From the NCBI GenBank assembly GCA_964035545.1, contig OZ037765.1, forward strand, positions 13,386,698-13,450,697: a stretch of DNA of 64,000 nucleotides, given 5' to 3'. A program made the position numbers and the translations under genes. The notes under the pieces were generated by a model. It had not been told where the DNA came from. It searched no databases and saw only the letters and a program-made list of their open reading frames with translations. The stretch is from Bugula neritina. Its lineage: Eukaryota; Bryozoa; Gymnolaemata; Cheilostomatida; Bugulidae. The stretch's first letter is position 1, and the number at the start of each line of letters is the position of its first letter. Below are positions 28,601 to 48,863 of the stretch, piece after piece.

Positions 28601-31600
28601 GAAATTTTACTGATATTTTCTTGTCCTATCAGTTTTCTTATTGTCAACTTATGCTATTTCTCTGTATGAGAGATAACAGCAAATCCAACCTTTAGCCTAA
28701 GAATTTTTTTGAAATTCTTGAGATTTAAAGGAACTTAGTCTGGTTGAAACAAGAAACAAGAAATGTATATGGAAAGAGCAAGTTGTTATATCATCAAAGT
28801 CAAAGTAGATGTAATAAGACTACAAACCTGAAGCAAAAGTTTAACAGCGGCAACATGGCCATACTGAGAGGCTATGTGTAGAGAAGTGTCTCCGGCCTTG
28901 TTCTATCAACATATAACATGCAGTATTAGCAGTTATGCTAGGTATTGTATACCGTAATCACCAAAAATGTCAGTAAATTGTTCTGAACTTCTAAGCTGAT
29001 AATACCAATTAAGTCATTACGCCTAAATTTTACGATAATTGAAAGGAAATCAACTTTTTTACAATACTGCTATTTGTGCCTCAATAGCATTGTTTGTGTA
29101 TTAAGAAGCTAAATAAAGACTAAGGTGAAGTAGAGCATTGGTAGTAGTACACAGGTTTGGTGAATGCAGGGTAAAGTGTAAAATGAATCATATAACAGGG
29201 GTAGGTAGCACAATACACTGAATACATTGTCTACTGCAGCTCTACATAAACATGAAGTAATGTGTTGGGTCAATTACAATCATACAATATCCATTAACTC
29301 GATATGTTTATGCAGAAGCATAATAGGTGTTTGAACAGTCCTAGCAAAAGCTAATTGCCAGTCCAGTGGCAGAGGAATCCACTTGAAAACACATCAAAAA
29401 CACTGGAAACAAAAGACTTGACTCACTGAACAAATAAATGGTGCCCTGTGCTGTGCTTTGCACAAGAGGCATGAAACTGCTTACTGCTTAATGAGTCATA
29501 CAGCACCTCCTGAAACTAACAAATAGTGTTTACTGTTAATTAGTATACCAACTTCTGCAATAATACGACCTGCTTCTGGGCAGGGGTGAGTTAACACAGT
29601 GATCACATTGTCAGCTTGATAATTCATGCCTGACAAGATAGGAAACTTTAGTAAATCATGACTCAATCAGGAGTGATGACCTTGACAGATGATGGTACTA
29701 GTGGCTATATTTATAACATATTATTCTATAATTGTTTGCTATTAGCCTTTGACACATTTCCAACACTTAGTACATGATGACTAGTCGAAGGGTCTCCATT
29801 TCTCTACTGCCATTTGAATGGTTTCATTTTCTTTAAAAGATAATCTAAAATCTAACCCTGGTATCGCTATTGAAAATTATTGCACACATGGGAGCTTAAC
29901 ACTGAATAATGTTATAATAAACTGGTCACTGGTACACATTCCAATGACAAATTGGCAGGTTATTAGTTAGACTGTGTACCTGCCGATTGACATCATTGAT
30001 TGTGAGAGGGACTAGAAGAGCCCTGCAGATTTCAGCATTCCCAGTCCAAGCTGCAAAGTGCAAAGGAAGACAGCCCTGATTGTCTAAGGCGTTTACATGG
30101 GCCCCTCCATTGATGAGCAAAGTCACTACAGCTCTAAAATAAGGAAATTACTACATCAAATTATGTATTTACACTGATAACTTAGTTAAACACAAAGACA
30201 TAGAGCCGAATATTTATTGTTTTTGTGCAATAATTGTGAGAATACTTTACAAGTGAAGTAGTTAGGACCACAACCTGCTACGCAGAGAAAATGACAATGA
30301 AGTGTCCTCAAGTGGGACTTTACATCACAGTGTTTAGTGCTGGTTACAGATGAGACAGCTCTGGGACCAACACTTCACATGTTATGACTCAGCACCAATT
30401 GAAATACAATCCTTATCAGTGAGATAATGGAAGACACTATTTACTCAACATCAAGTATAAAGGATCTGGAAGTCAAAACACTAATGACATGCTGTTTAGT
30501 GATAACACTGAAGGATAAACACCCACGAGTTAAATTGTTAAATGATATTATTCCTGACGTACTTGTGATTGTTTACTGTAGCCAGATGTAAGAGACTTTC
30601 ACCATTCTGATCTCTGCAGTTCAATGCTATGCCTCTGTAATATAATGTAACAATACACTTTGGATATTGCAACATAGCAATAAAAGAGTGAGATACAGTA
30701 GGCTAGTCAACATGCTTTAGTATCTAGAATATCAAATAGTCCAGCTCATACTAGATAATAATTCACTAACTAAGTGGCATTAGTTAGATTCAAAGTACAA
30801 AATTAATTGTATGACACAGCATTTGAATTTTCGGAAACTTTGGAAAAAATATTTACGACAGGGGCAGCCCTATTCTACTTGGTTTCACTTGGGCAAGAAA
30901 TACTGCAGCACATCAGTAATCAACTGCCGTGACAAGAATCTGTTTGTTGTAAACTTGCATATGCCCTATTGCAATAGCAATCCAGCTCTATTATTCAATA
31001 ATTGACAAACATAACTACATAAAATAAGTTTTCCATGGCATTGAAGACTAGGTATTGATGAAAGAGAAGCACAAAACTAATCTCTGAGTTTATGAAGATG
31101 GGTGAATAAGTAAAACTGCTGTCATTCTTATACAAGGTACATGTCAAATGTTATTATAGCTATGACAAAATGGCATCTCAATACCCCGAAATGCTGCCAT
31201 AGAATTAGTAATAAGCTGCCCTTTCTATCATTTAATTTTTCTATGTAGTCTCACTCGATCTCTGAATATCGTTGAAAAACAAAAATAATGTTTTAATTGA
31301 AACTTTTTACTGTGACAGAAAAATATATCTGTCTATCAGTTCAAGATTCTGTGAAGTAATCACTACATGAACAGAACGTGAAAAGTCGCTTTTGCAGGAA
31401 AATATTTAGCAAGATGACTTATGGTTAGAGGCTGTGATGCTAGACATAATGAAATCTATACAACTATACTGCTTTAGTATTATTATGATTACAAATTGTT
31501 TATTCAACATGGGTTATAAAATATAGACATGTTGCATGTGATATATAGGTATATGATAAGAATAATGTAATAATTACAAAATAAAAATGAAGGGTAATCC

Positions 31601-31857
31601 ACAAGCCTGGCATGACACAAGGTTCTATTCGATAAAGTGCTTGTCATAAAGCTGTATGACGAAGTTTGGTTGAATAATTACCTTGGCGATAGGACGCTGG
31701 AGCATATTCTGGAGCTGTGAGAATGGGTTGATCTAACAGATTTACTCTTTTTCGATGATTTATGATGAGTTGAGTGTTTGAGTTTACTAATATAGTGTTT
31801 GATATATTCTGTATTCCCACTCCTGGCAGCCTCAAGTAAGTTGTGTTCTTTACCCAT
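1616..31857 (-). CDS. ANKS1: ANKS1-type ankyrin/SAM/PTB adaptor (29 exons seen, 3' end off window)
   Basis: This is a cytoplasmic adaptor of the ANKS1A/ANKS1B (Odin/AIDA-1) family. Vertebrate members bind Eph and EGF receptors and regulate their trafficking. The ATG is at 31857 and the protein begins MGKEHNLLEAARSGN, close to the vertebrate start. Domain order is ankyrin repeats (residues ~60-290), a low-complexity Ser-rich linker (~290-845), SAM1 (~848-920), SAM2 (~922-980), a second linker, then a PTB domain from ~1260. I placed 29 exons, all with GT-AG borders and matching phase, totalling 4,077 coding nt (1,359 codons). Vertebrate proteins have about 1,130-1,250 residues, so the linkers are longer here. 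The last PTB helix and the stop codon are not visible and probably lie left of base 1. The identification is very strong. What is inferred is that all exons join in one transcript, and exact linker exon use may vary. An unrelated gene lies in intron 17 on the other strand. Confidence 0.93.
3428..3500. mobile_element. Degenerate arm of a TA-flanked MITE
   Basis: The start CAATGCTCCCTCAATATCTC nearly matches the terminal inverted repeat of the element at 52561-52749. The following GTTATAGGTCATGAACTTGG matches an inner arm of that element in reverse complement. Only one arm is visible here, inside an ANKS1 intron. It is an old, truncated copy. Confidence 0.55.
4981..10666 (-). CDS. ANKS1: ANKS1 exons 19-24: SAM1 and SAM2
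   Basis: Exons: 10666-10566, 9603-9528, 7296-7190, 6128-6014, 5418-5282, 5154-4981. Exon 19 carries the conserved pre-SAM stretch LTQQLSPDSEEESDTW. SAM1 is split over exons 21-22 (VGQWLANFDLGQYENMF, then ETELELMGI and HIKLILQKVKYLPL). SAM2 is split over exons 23-24 (VDEWLSSLELTQYIPNFYG, QMWEVELMSVLSVT, LLGHQRRILVSLSQL). The split positions sit at the same place in both domains, about two thirds in. In vertebrate ANKS1 the two SAM domains pack in tandem and help bind Eph receptor SAM domains and ubiquitin; that role is known of the family and inferred here. All five internal joins keep phase. Confidence 0.93.
7297..9527. other. ANKS1 intron 20, no further feature seen
   Basis: AT-rich intronic sequence of 2.2 kb between the pre-SAM exon and SAM1. 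I see no conserved reading frame, RNA gene or clear transposon end on either strand. Confidence 0.5.
10667..15531. other. ANKS1 intron 18, no further feature seen
   Basis: A 4.9-kb AT-rich intron. Small open frames on both strands lack splice-consistent neighbours and show no family motifs. I cannot place a gene, tRNA or transposon in it. Confidence 0.5.
15532..15745 (-). CDS. ANKS1: ANKS1 exon 18: acidic linker
   Basis: The acceptor TTTATTGCAG lies just before 15745. The exon reads from MPRKSKETKVCSPGLD through an acidic stretch (KELEADETSQSLL) and ends at a GTGTAT donor in phase 1, which fits exon 19. Reading through the donor reaches a stop after five residues, so the exon could also serve as an alternative 3' end. 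I see no domain. The exon is separated from exon 17 by about 5.1 kb that contain the nested plus-strand gene. It could instead belong to something else, but phase and strand agree with ANKS1. Confidence 0.65.
16309..16317 (+). promoter_or_regulatory. Start-deciding splice acceptor before the nested gene's ATG
   Basis: A run of pyrimidines from 16283 ends in AATTGCAG at 16308, leaving nine untranslated bases before ATG at 16318. This favours the 16318 start over an in-frame ATG at 16263, which would lie inside the pyrimidine tract. Confidence 0.65.
16318..20717 (+). CDS. Unrecognised single-pass membrane protein nested in ANKS1 intron 17
   Basis: Ten coding exons: 16318-16473, 16530-17647, 17742-17857, 18122-18272, 18421-18585, 18922-19045, 19167-19453, 19564-19702, 19950-20115, 20521-20717. 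All joins keep phase and give 872 residues. Residues 1-22 (MGWGRILVHLFSLVLLEQG...) form a signal peptide. The ectodomain (~23-305) has four 8-residue repeats of the type APEANTTM near 137-167, many N-x-T sites, and RKKRQ at 225-229, a furin-type site. A 25-residue membrane segment starts at Cys306 (CWVTSIVLGSLLISG). A Lys/Glu-rich coiled coil follows, then a long polar cytosolic region with a second coiled coil (QKIIKKYQAIAKELQRQLEL) and a helical C-terminus. The start is chosen because TTTCTCTCTTGCAATTGCAG ends at 16308, a strong acceptor just before this ATG. A 5' non-coding exon is therefore expected. A distant KIAA1549-like relation was considered but not shown. Confidence 0.8.
20801..20806 (+). 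terminator. AATAAA poly(A) signal of the nested gene
   Basis: A canonical AATAAA lies 83 bases after the stop codon of the nested gene. It is only 35 bases from the edge of ANKS1 exon 17 (20842), which is read in the opposite direction. Confidence 0.7.
20842..25300 (-). CDS. ANKS1: ANKS1 exons 8-17: Ser-rich linker
   Basis: Exons: 25300-25229, 24877-24770, 24660-24553, 23817-23716, 23121-23014, 22851-22530, 22060-21996, 21630-21536, 21386-21264, 21012-20842. The linker is low complexity and rich in Ser, His and Gln. It has short proline motifs (PKKPPRTP, SPYDKVPKPCPIP, EGPPLSPS) that could bind SH3 or WW domains, and Tyr motifs such as SVYESHGSLSP and HDYENMTAI that could be phosphorylated. 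Five of the first six exons start after a phase-1 intron, so some can be skipped without a frameshift. Vertebrate ANKS1 also has an unstructured region here with PPRTP-like motifs. Support comes from frame continuity and clean splice sites; direct homology is weak. Reading through exon 17 meets a stop after four codons, so intron retention would give a protein with ankyrin repeats only. Confidence 0.8.
24946..25177. repeat. 42-bp minisatellite, about 5.5 near-perfect copies
   Basis: The unit begins GTATTGTAAGGCATGTAGAG and ends TTATGTACAG. Copies are identical to the eye except for the last half copy (GGTATG instead of GGCATG). It lies in the ANKS1 intron between exons 8 and 9, 68 bases upstream (in transcript sense) of the exon 9 acceptor. 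Because 42 is a multiple of three and the unit lacks stops in several frames, it creates long open frames on both strands that are not genes. Confidence 0.95.
26501..31857 (-). CDS. ANKS1: ANKS1 exons 1-7: N-terminus and ankyrin repeats
   Basis: Exons, in transcript order: 31857-31682, 30634-30563, 30133-29980, 28902-28828, 28478-28257, 27413-27338, 26602-26501. They encode about six ankyrin repeats. Diagnostic pieces are NALDNQGCLPLHFAAWTGN, TSLHIASQYGHVAAVKLLL, SPLHLAARNGQKDVVKKLL and SALHEAATYGKVGVMKLLL. The last two line up with the vertebrate ANKS1 pieces THKHTPLHLAARNGH and GSALHEAALFGK. The family uses these repeats for protein-protein contacts. Exon 1 has a His/Ser/Lys-rich tail (about residues 25-58) before the first repeat, where vertebrate proteins have Gly/Ser-rich sequence. 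The ATG lies directly before the conserved GKE motif. A tandem acceptor or additional upstream non-coding exon cannot be excluded. Confidence 0.92.
27828..27875. repeat. Perfect 19-bp inverted repeat with 10-nt loop
   Basis: AATCAGGTTACATTACTCA at 27828-27846 is followed by TGAGTAATGTAACCTGATT at 27857-27875, its exact reverse complement. A partial repeat of the arm (ATTACTCATGATTGGG) follows directly. It lies in ANKS1 intron 5 and would fold as a stem in the pre-mRNA. Confidence 0.9.
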
Positions 31858-32504
31858 TTCTTTGGAAATATACTGTTCAAAAGGTATCTACAATGACAGA
31901 CCAGCTCGTTGAAAAAATATCAGGCTACAAAAATTGAGATTAAAGAAAAAGCATTATGTTAATATTTACATTATTATCAATACTAATCATAAAATAGGAC
32001 ATTAATTATATACAAGAAGTTACTAAAACTGTTGCCAGCACAGAATAGAAATGAGCCATATTGTGATACTCAACAAAAAACTGCTATTTTTATTTTTAGA
32101 TTTACTTTTAGACTGTATTTGTTGCATAAACAAAACCATGTAGCTATAATATATAGTGGTTGTAACAGTAACACTAACAAATAATTTTTCAAGTGGAATG
32201 ATACAACAATTTTCCTTTCAAATTAAGTTCAACTATTTGCTAAAACTATTATGATTATTTCAAAATAAACTTAAGTTTCCTAAACTCGAGCAAAATATGA
32301 TTTTCCTTCTTCTAAATTAATATTTAGAAGTTAGAGATGTGGCTTTGTCAATCATTATAGTAAGACCTAGATTGAAAAACTACTACTGTAACTCTAATGG
32401 TATTACATTTACCACAATAACAAACTGCAACTGCAAGATTAACATGGCTGAAGTTTAGATATCAAGGAAATATAAGTACATATTGATGTTTAAAACACTA
32501 TAAT

Positions 32505-32860
32505 TGTAATAAATCAATACTGATACTAATAGTAATACTAATGCTAATAGTGCTAATAGAACACAATTAAAAATACCTATGTGTAACTATATAGTAATAC
32601 TAATAGTATTAATAGTTGTCGATAGGATTACTTTTAGTCATACTACTTGTAGAAGTAGATGCATTAAAGTAGACTTTAACTTAAGTATTACAATAAGTAT
32701 AAGCATAAGTATAACTCACTAACCCTAAATAAACTTTATTTTGCCTTATAGCTAGTGTTACTGTTAGTCGTAGCGTTAGTGTTACTTACTTAAAATTCAC
32801 ACAATTACTATTAGTATTACTATTACTCACTATTGGTATTAGGTTTAACAATAACTTATA
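32505..32860. repeat. Degenerate TAGTA/TACTA repeat array
   Basis: Words such as GATACTAATAGTAATACTAA alternate with GTATTACT. The sequence is nearly self-complementary, so both strands look alike. Related arrays occur at 34185-34330, 39350-39900, 53930-54400 and 55020-55440. Confidence 0.75.
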
Positions 32861-34184
32861 AATTATAATAAATATAATTACAATATTATTATATAGCTAA
32901 TAATGATATTCATATTGATAAGATCAATGACAACTTTAGTGATAACTCAATTACTTATAATATGACTTAGCAGTTATATCTATAACTATGAGTTGAGTAA
33001 TTCACTTTCACTTTTCCGTATTAAACCGTTTTCATAAATATATTATTATTTATATTATTATTATTATTTGATTTAGTTTAAGTTTAAATTGGCATTAAAT
33101 TTCAATATACCACTAAAAAAATATTAAGCACTCCAACAAAATGACCATAATTTAGAATGTTAGACTAAACTTTTGAATTGCATTATTTTAGAATGCTAAT
33201 CAACTCTGTACTAGTATGACAGAATAAATATCAAGACAACTACTTCTTGTAAAAGGTTTGTTAGCAACTACTTGGTTTTCTACAGTCTTGTAGCATATTG
33301 AAAATTTGTTACCACGTGAAATTGTTTTGTAAATAGCCGTCGTCCTCAAATTTAAAAGTAGTAACTTCTATAGTATAGAAATATCGTTACTAGTTATTAG
33401 ATATAAAATTTGTTACAAGGAACTAAGTCTAAAACTAAATTGCCCAATGAAAGTTACCGATTGCTCAACGTAAAGCAGAAGCCTCATACTCGGAAGAAAA
33501 TAACTATTTACATCGCGCAAATTTGTTGGGACGAAAATGCCCTAAAATTACCCAAAACAATAACACACATTACAAAGTCAGAATGATAAAAAGCATGTAT
33601 GCAAATTATTTTTTGTTGCTGCATAGTGGCAAGAGTCATAAAATATGTTTAAATAGTGTCAACGGTGTACGTGTTGGCATTTTTTGAACTAACATATTAA
33701 AAGTTGTCTTCCTCTCCAACATCTATCTCGAAAGAAGTACGAAGGCTCTGTTCGCCTTCAGTTTTAGTTAGTTGCTCATTGACGCGAATAAGATAGATTA
33801 AGATTCCAATTGAACTTGAAGTTAATTGCAATCACTTCATCACTTAGCCGCCTATTTCAGATCATCATTATTTATATATAATAATGTGGTTTTAGCTAAA
33901 ATAAAAAACAATGTTTTGATTTAGCTAAAACCGTAGGGCTTAGACCAAACTCCAAAGGCAAAGCCTTTGACTTTGCGTTTGAATTTTAATAGTATTATTT
34001 AATTTAAATTTGAATTCAGGCTCATGTGAAAGTGAGACACAACAGAAACTTTTAGTTTTACGTTTAATTTTTGTCTTAACTTCAAATTTTCAGTTTCCAA
34101 TAATAATTCACTGTTAGTTTGAGTTACACTTACTCTTCAATTATTTATTACTTGAAGTTCAAGTTTAAAACTTATGATAAAATA

Positions 34185-34330
34185 CTGCTACTAGTACTAC
34201 TACTAGTACTAGTAGTACTACTAGATCTAGAAGTACTAGTAGTGGTAGTAGTACTATTACATCTACTAGTCTTTTGCCATTGGAAATTAGTATTAGTATT
34301 GCAATTACTATTACTATTAGTCTTCAAGTT
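34185..34330. repeat. TAGTAC/TAGTAT microsatellite-like array
   Basis: Repeats of CTACTAGTACTACTACTAGT, then TTAGTATTAGTATTGC and related words. It produces spurious Leu/Val-rich and Ser/Thr-rich open frames on the two strands. Confidence 0.8.
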
Positions 34331-34384
34331 CAAGTTTGAATTACTCAATTTGAATTTGTCCATCTTGATTCTTGTATTTCCCAT

Positions 34385-35640
34385 TCGCTGAAACTCAATA
34401 CTATCGACCCATTTTACTGACAAGTATTCCTTGTGAGATGTTAGAGCATTCGGTATTGAGAAACCTGCTGGAAAAATTTTTCACTAACCTAAACAGTAAA
34501 CAGCGCAGGTTTAGAAAAAGGCCTCTCTTGTGAAACACAAATCTTTGCAACTATGCACGATAGTTGATATACTTCATTCTAATTTTATACATACACACCA
34601 AGCTGTTCATACAGCTGTTTTGGGCTTCACTAAAGCATTTAATTGAGTACCTCATGCCCTTCTAAGGAAAAAAGTCTTCAGAGATTGCAGGTTTGGATGA
34701 ATGCATCCTACACTTCCTAGCCAATCGTACAAAGAGAGTAGTTTTGCAAGGTCACACCTCAGATCCATTACCATTTACTTCAGGTGGGCTACAAAGATCG
34801 GTTTTGGGACCAATAATCTTCCTCATTTTTATTAATGACCTACCTGACTGTTTTGATTGCTCATGTGCTTTGTTTGCTGGTGACACCCCTGTCTACCAGG
34901 AGATAGCCTCATTTCGTGACTGCAGCAGGTTTCAGCGAAATCTAGATTCTTTTGGTGTGTGGTCAGACAAGTGGGGTATGTCATTCAACATTTCTAAGAG
35001 CAAAATAATAAGTTTCAACTCTGTAGGGAATACTTCTAGTTATACATTGAATGGATCAGTGCTGGATTATGTAGACTCTACAAAATACTTTGGTGTCACG
35101 CCACAATCAGATTGCAGGTTCAACAAAGATATATTCAATGGAATACTAAATGCTAGAAAACAATTGGGTATGATTAAAAGAGCTCTCCACTGGACCCCCA
35201 AACGAGCATGATTGATTGCATACAAAGCATTGTGTCTACCACACCTTGAGTATGCCAGCGCAGCTTGGGACTCAACCTGCAAGAAAGATAGTTCTGGCTT
35301 AGTAAAGATACAAGCGGATGCAGTGCGATTCATAGCCAATATTAAAGCTCGCAAAAACGTCAGAAGTGCCATGAAGAAACTCTACCTACAGCCCCTTAAA
35401 CAAAAAGGAGAACCAGGCGCATTAATCTTATGAAGATTCTGGCAAAAGAAGCACAACATCTGGCTCTCAGCTCTGCCTATGATGACCTGCTGAGCAAACC
35501 GACAAACAGCACTATACAGACTCGCTTCCAAGCGAGGGGACAGTGCCAGGTACCTGAACAGTTTTCTCCCAAGGAATGTCCTGGATCTGAAAATTGGTCA
35601 CAATCAAAGCAATAATTCAGAGATCCCCGCATAGACAGGA
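34385..35640 (+). mobile_element. Dead non-LTR retrotransposon fragment (reverse transcriptase)
   Basis: The translation matches the reverse transcriptase domain of Jockey/CR1/L2-like LINEs. It starts in the palm with YRPILLTSIPCEMLEH (34405 on), then a degenerate GFRKG-type motif, the LQRSVLGPIIFLIFINDLP motif (about 34790-34850), LFAGDTPVY where the catalytic FADD is expected, and the downstream GMSFNISKSK and LPHLEYASAAWD motifs. It is broken: stops and frame changes occur before 34690, a TGA at 35209 interrupts the thumb region, and the second catalytic Asp position reads Gly-Asp. The 5' end and the endonuclease domain are absent. It cannot move by itself. Confidence 0.88.
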
Positions 35641-36409
35641 TTAAGTTCCTGTTCAGTCAATACAACCCAACCCGTTATTAACTGTATGACTATTGACCAA
35701 TGACTGTCCAACATGTTACCCATATGCAGCACACTCCTTTCTCTCTCTAGGGCTGTCCAATGTAATTATCACTTCCAGTAAGTTCAAGTAACTTTTGTGA
35801 ATATAATTATTTTAAATTTATGCTCATACTGATGGTGAAACTCAAAAGTATCAGTATGACTGTAAGATCAAGTGTATGGTTATAAAATAAAAATATTACT
35901 CGTACTTTAACTGTAAGCAGCAAGACTAGAAGTAAGTGGAAGTTATACTCGCATTGATAATTGATACTTGCATGTTTATAGTAATAGCAATTACATGTTT
36001 TTTATTGGTAAGGTTAATACTTTGCTACCTAGTAACATTACTGTATTGGTTTAATATACTTAGGATTAATGCATGTTTTACATAACCTCAAGTTTTAAGA
36101 TAGGTTGTGTACAAAGCTTTTTATATTTGAAAGCTGTTTTAAAAATTGTAATTCAATTTTAGATATGACTATTTACATCCTTTGCAAATAACTTTATGTT
36201 TATAAAAAATTAAGTAAAAATAAGATTATTGCTTGTGATAATCAGTATTATGTTGACAACAGAATCATGACCAATACTTATGCCATCATTATATAGGCTG
36301 TATAGTTACATTCATGCATTTACTTTGTTTACAGAAATGTGCTAATTTGGAGTTTTGTTGATTTGGTTTCTGTAAAAGATGCTTAATGAGTTCAAAAAAG
36401 ATAAATAGA
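35641..36409. other. Intergenic, no feature seen
   Basis: AT-rich sequence between the retrotransposon remnant and the SAM-domain gene. It should contain the promoter of the latter, but no convincing core element is visible. Confidence 0.5.
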
Positions 36410-37730
36410 ATGGATTCAAATCAGGTTTGCTATGTAGTTGTTGTGTTACTATTTTGTTTATGCTTGTAAGCCTTATACATTCTGCTATTTCGTGTATTTA
36501 GCACAATAAACCATTAAATTTTCTGCCAGTCTTTTATTCTGTTTCTGATTTGCAGAATTTAATTTGTATAAGGGCGGTTTTAATTGATTTATTGCTCTTT
36601 TATCATGTTGACTTTTATGTTTAATTGCAATATTAATTTTGCAAATTCTTGTTATTGCAGTTTTAGGTTAAATCTTTATTCGGAATTAGATACTTGAAGT
36701 GCATGGCTTATTTTTATTTCAAAAAATTTCTTATTTAAATATTTAGTTCATGCAGGTGCAATTTGATATAACAATATTAATTTTTATTATTCCAACCAGA
36801 AAAGAAAAAGTAAATTGAAACCATTACATTTATGGAGTGTTGATGATGTACTGCATTGGCTAAGAAAGCATATTGGAGAAGGGTATTATATAGCTTACGG
36901 TAACACTTTCAAAGAGCATGCTATCACAGGTGTGTATACTAAATCTAACATTTAAATGTGTTTCCTCGGACTCTTCAACAAAAATTTCAACAGCTTGTAG
37001 AATATTCCAAGGGGATTTTGATTCGGAAAATGTTTAGTGGCTAACTTTAAGTTCCATTATATTCTGCAGTTCTGTTAATTTGATTCAATTGCAATAGCAG
37101 TTTGTGCTAAACCTTAATACAACATGTAACCAGCAAGAAGTAGCTAAGTAGTATTACTAAATATTCTTTGCTCTCCTTTATAGGCAGGACTCTCAAACGA
37201 TTAAATGAAAGTGGACTAATTAGAATGGGAATGAAAAACCGACAACACAGGTATACTGTAGAACTGTTCAATCTAGTTATAGTATGTATTCAACAGTTTG
37301 ATCAGGCTGCTTTCATTAACTTATCTGCTACAAGTATTGCTCTAGATTCATGTTAATGATGTTTATTGGGATGATTCTTTAGGCATCTGATTCCTTGAGT
37401 CCGACACTTGAAATTTGTTATATTTATTGGTTTAAAAAGAAGTTTGTGTATGATGCTGTTCCGCAATATTCACAACTTGTATGTAGGAAACTCAGACAAA
37501 TCTCTAAACCTAAGCACATGGCATATGTTCATTTATATTTGAATCTCTATACTGTTTAAAAGTATTTGCATGGGATATTTATGGTAGAAAGCTTTAAAAA
37601 ATCACAACATGACACTATTTTTTATATTTTCAGAGTTGATTTATTGGCAAAGATATCAGTGCTCAAGATAAAAAGTGATGTTGTAGAGCTGCAGTCCGTT
37701 GTCCCAACAAGCTCCTCTACCTCAACCTGA
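36410..37730 (+). CDS. SAMD12: SAMD10/SAMD12/Aveugle-like SAM protein
   Basis: Four exons (36410-36424, 36800-36929, 37184-37250, 37634-37730) join in phase to give 102 residues, about the size of Drosophila Aveugle. The single SAM domain fills the protein: LHLWSVDDVLHWLRKH, then FKEHAITGRTLKRLNESGL and IRMGM. The HAITGR-LLRLN pattern is typical of SAMD10/SAMD12 and Aveugle. In flies Aveugle bridges KSR and CNK upstream of Raf in ERK signalling, by known SAM-SAM contacts; that role is inferred here. The first coding exon encodes only MDSNQ. The next exon continues with a basic KRKSK stretch before the domain. Confidence 0.88.
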
Positions 37731-38859
37731 CATGATTGCAAATGCTTATGGATAACAGCACTTGGAGAAACTGTATATCCTCCTCTAATATTGGGCTAGA
37801 GCTGTTGATTCTGAATGTCTCTTTATGGGTATTTGCTCTCTGCGCGGAAATATTGCCCATTTAAGATGTGTATTAGATCATAACATTATATGGTATTTAA
37901 GAAGTTATTTCATTATGATGACTCAAAGTTATTAGAGTAAGCTCTATGCTGCTAATTATAAATATTTATGGACATGGGTTTGTAGATGTTTGTGATCATG
38001 AAAATTAGTTATACATAGAGAGGCTGTTTAGCTAAATTTGTCGATGTGATGTGTAGGGGCCAATAGTACTGAAAATAGTAAAAGAGTTATTAGTCATATG
38101 CCAAAAACAAAGAACAAAACTTCAATAATCACAAAATCACCTAATGTTACTAATTTCGACATTAAAAATGTGCAAGTTTTTTTAAGTTATTTAATGTTAA
38201 TTTTTTAATTCAAACCATTGTCAGCATTTTTTGATATTTTGAATAAATGTCTCGAATCCTTTAAAATACTATGAAAAACTATAATATTCATATACTATTT
38301 TGTATTAAATTGTATGGAGTTAAAATTCTTGTTTTACATTGATATTACAGTAAAATGTATAAGCTGTTGTAGTAATAATAATGTCAAACAAATAATCTTT
38401 ACACTTAAAACTTTATACTTTCTGCATCTATACATGATTGTTGTGAAATAAAAGTTGCAAATTATCTTGCTGTGAAAAGTTGAACGTGGATTGAGAAATG
38501 GCTTGATTTAGAAGTCCTTATAACTTCAACTGTAAGTGCTACTTTTACTCAATAACTAAGTATATGATTAATTATAAAAATGGCATATAATAATTTATAT
38601 GGGAAATTTACAAAGGCTCAAATTGAATAATGGATAACCATTGGCCAAGCTTTGGTAAGATGATGAGAACACTTCACTTTTAGATGTAGAGTTATTCCAC
38701 CCAAAATGTGTGTGAATTATAAGCTCTAAGTTTTCGGATAAAGGCTGAACAAAGGTTACTGTTCGGCACGCCTCTTTTTGGGTAAACAAGAACCATCATC
38801 CAACGCAACTGCTGTAATCTTCATTTTGCAGCCAAGGTGAACCTTCATTTTGATGAAAA
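37731..38859. other. Intergenic between the SAM gene and HSD17B4
   Basis: No reading frame with family motifs. An AATAAA near 38447 could serve the SAM gene if its 3' UTR is long. The short upstream region of HSD17B4 must hold its promoter; I see no clear element. Confidence 0.45.
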
Positions 38860-48678
<9,819 letters not shown>

Positions 48679-48863
48679 TGGTGTTACTCAAAAATAAAAT
48701 GCGATTAGCAATGATTCCAATTTTATTATATTATTATAAATTGATTCTAGAATATTTTTAAAAATAGCAGTAACTTAGAACTTTAGAGCATGTTTAACTT
48801 TTTAAAGTAATTTTACTAATCAATGATTTTGTTAACTGACTGTTTTATAAAAATAAAAAATAT

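Larger units (their letters stand above)
31858..34380. other. ANKS1 upstream region with degenerate TAGTA-type repeats
   Basis: The ANKS1 promoter should lie here or further right, but I see no clear TATA box or initiator. From about 32505 to 32860 the sequence is a degenerate array of TAGTAATACTAATAGTA-like words, which recurs at four other places in the window. Short AT microsatellites (TTATTATTATTATTATT) lie near 33045. No coding exon is evident. Confidence 0.6.

Noticed and set aside
34119-34423. Leu/Val-rich plus-strand frame and Ser/Thr/Asn-rich minus-strand frame.
   Set aside because: Both are translations of the TAGTA-type microsatellite.
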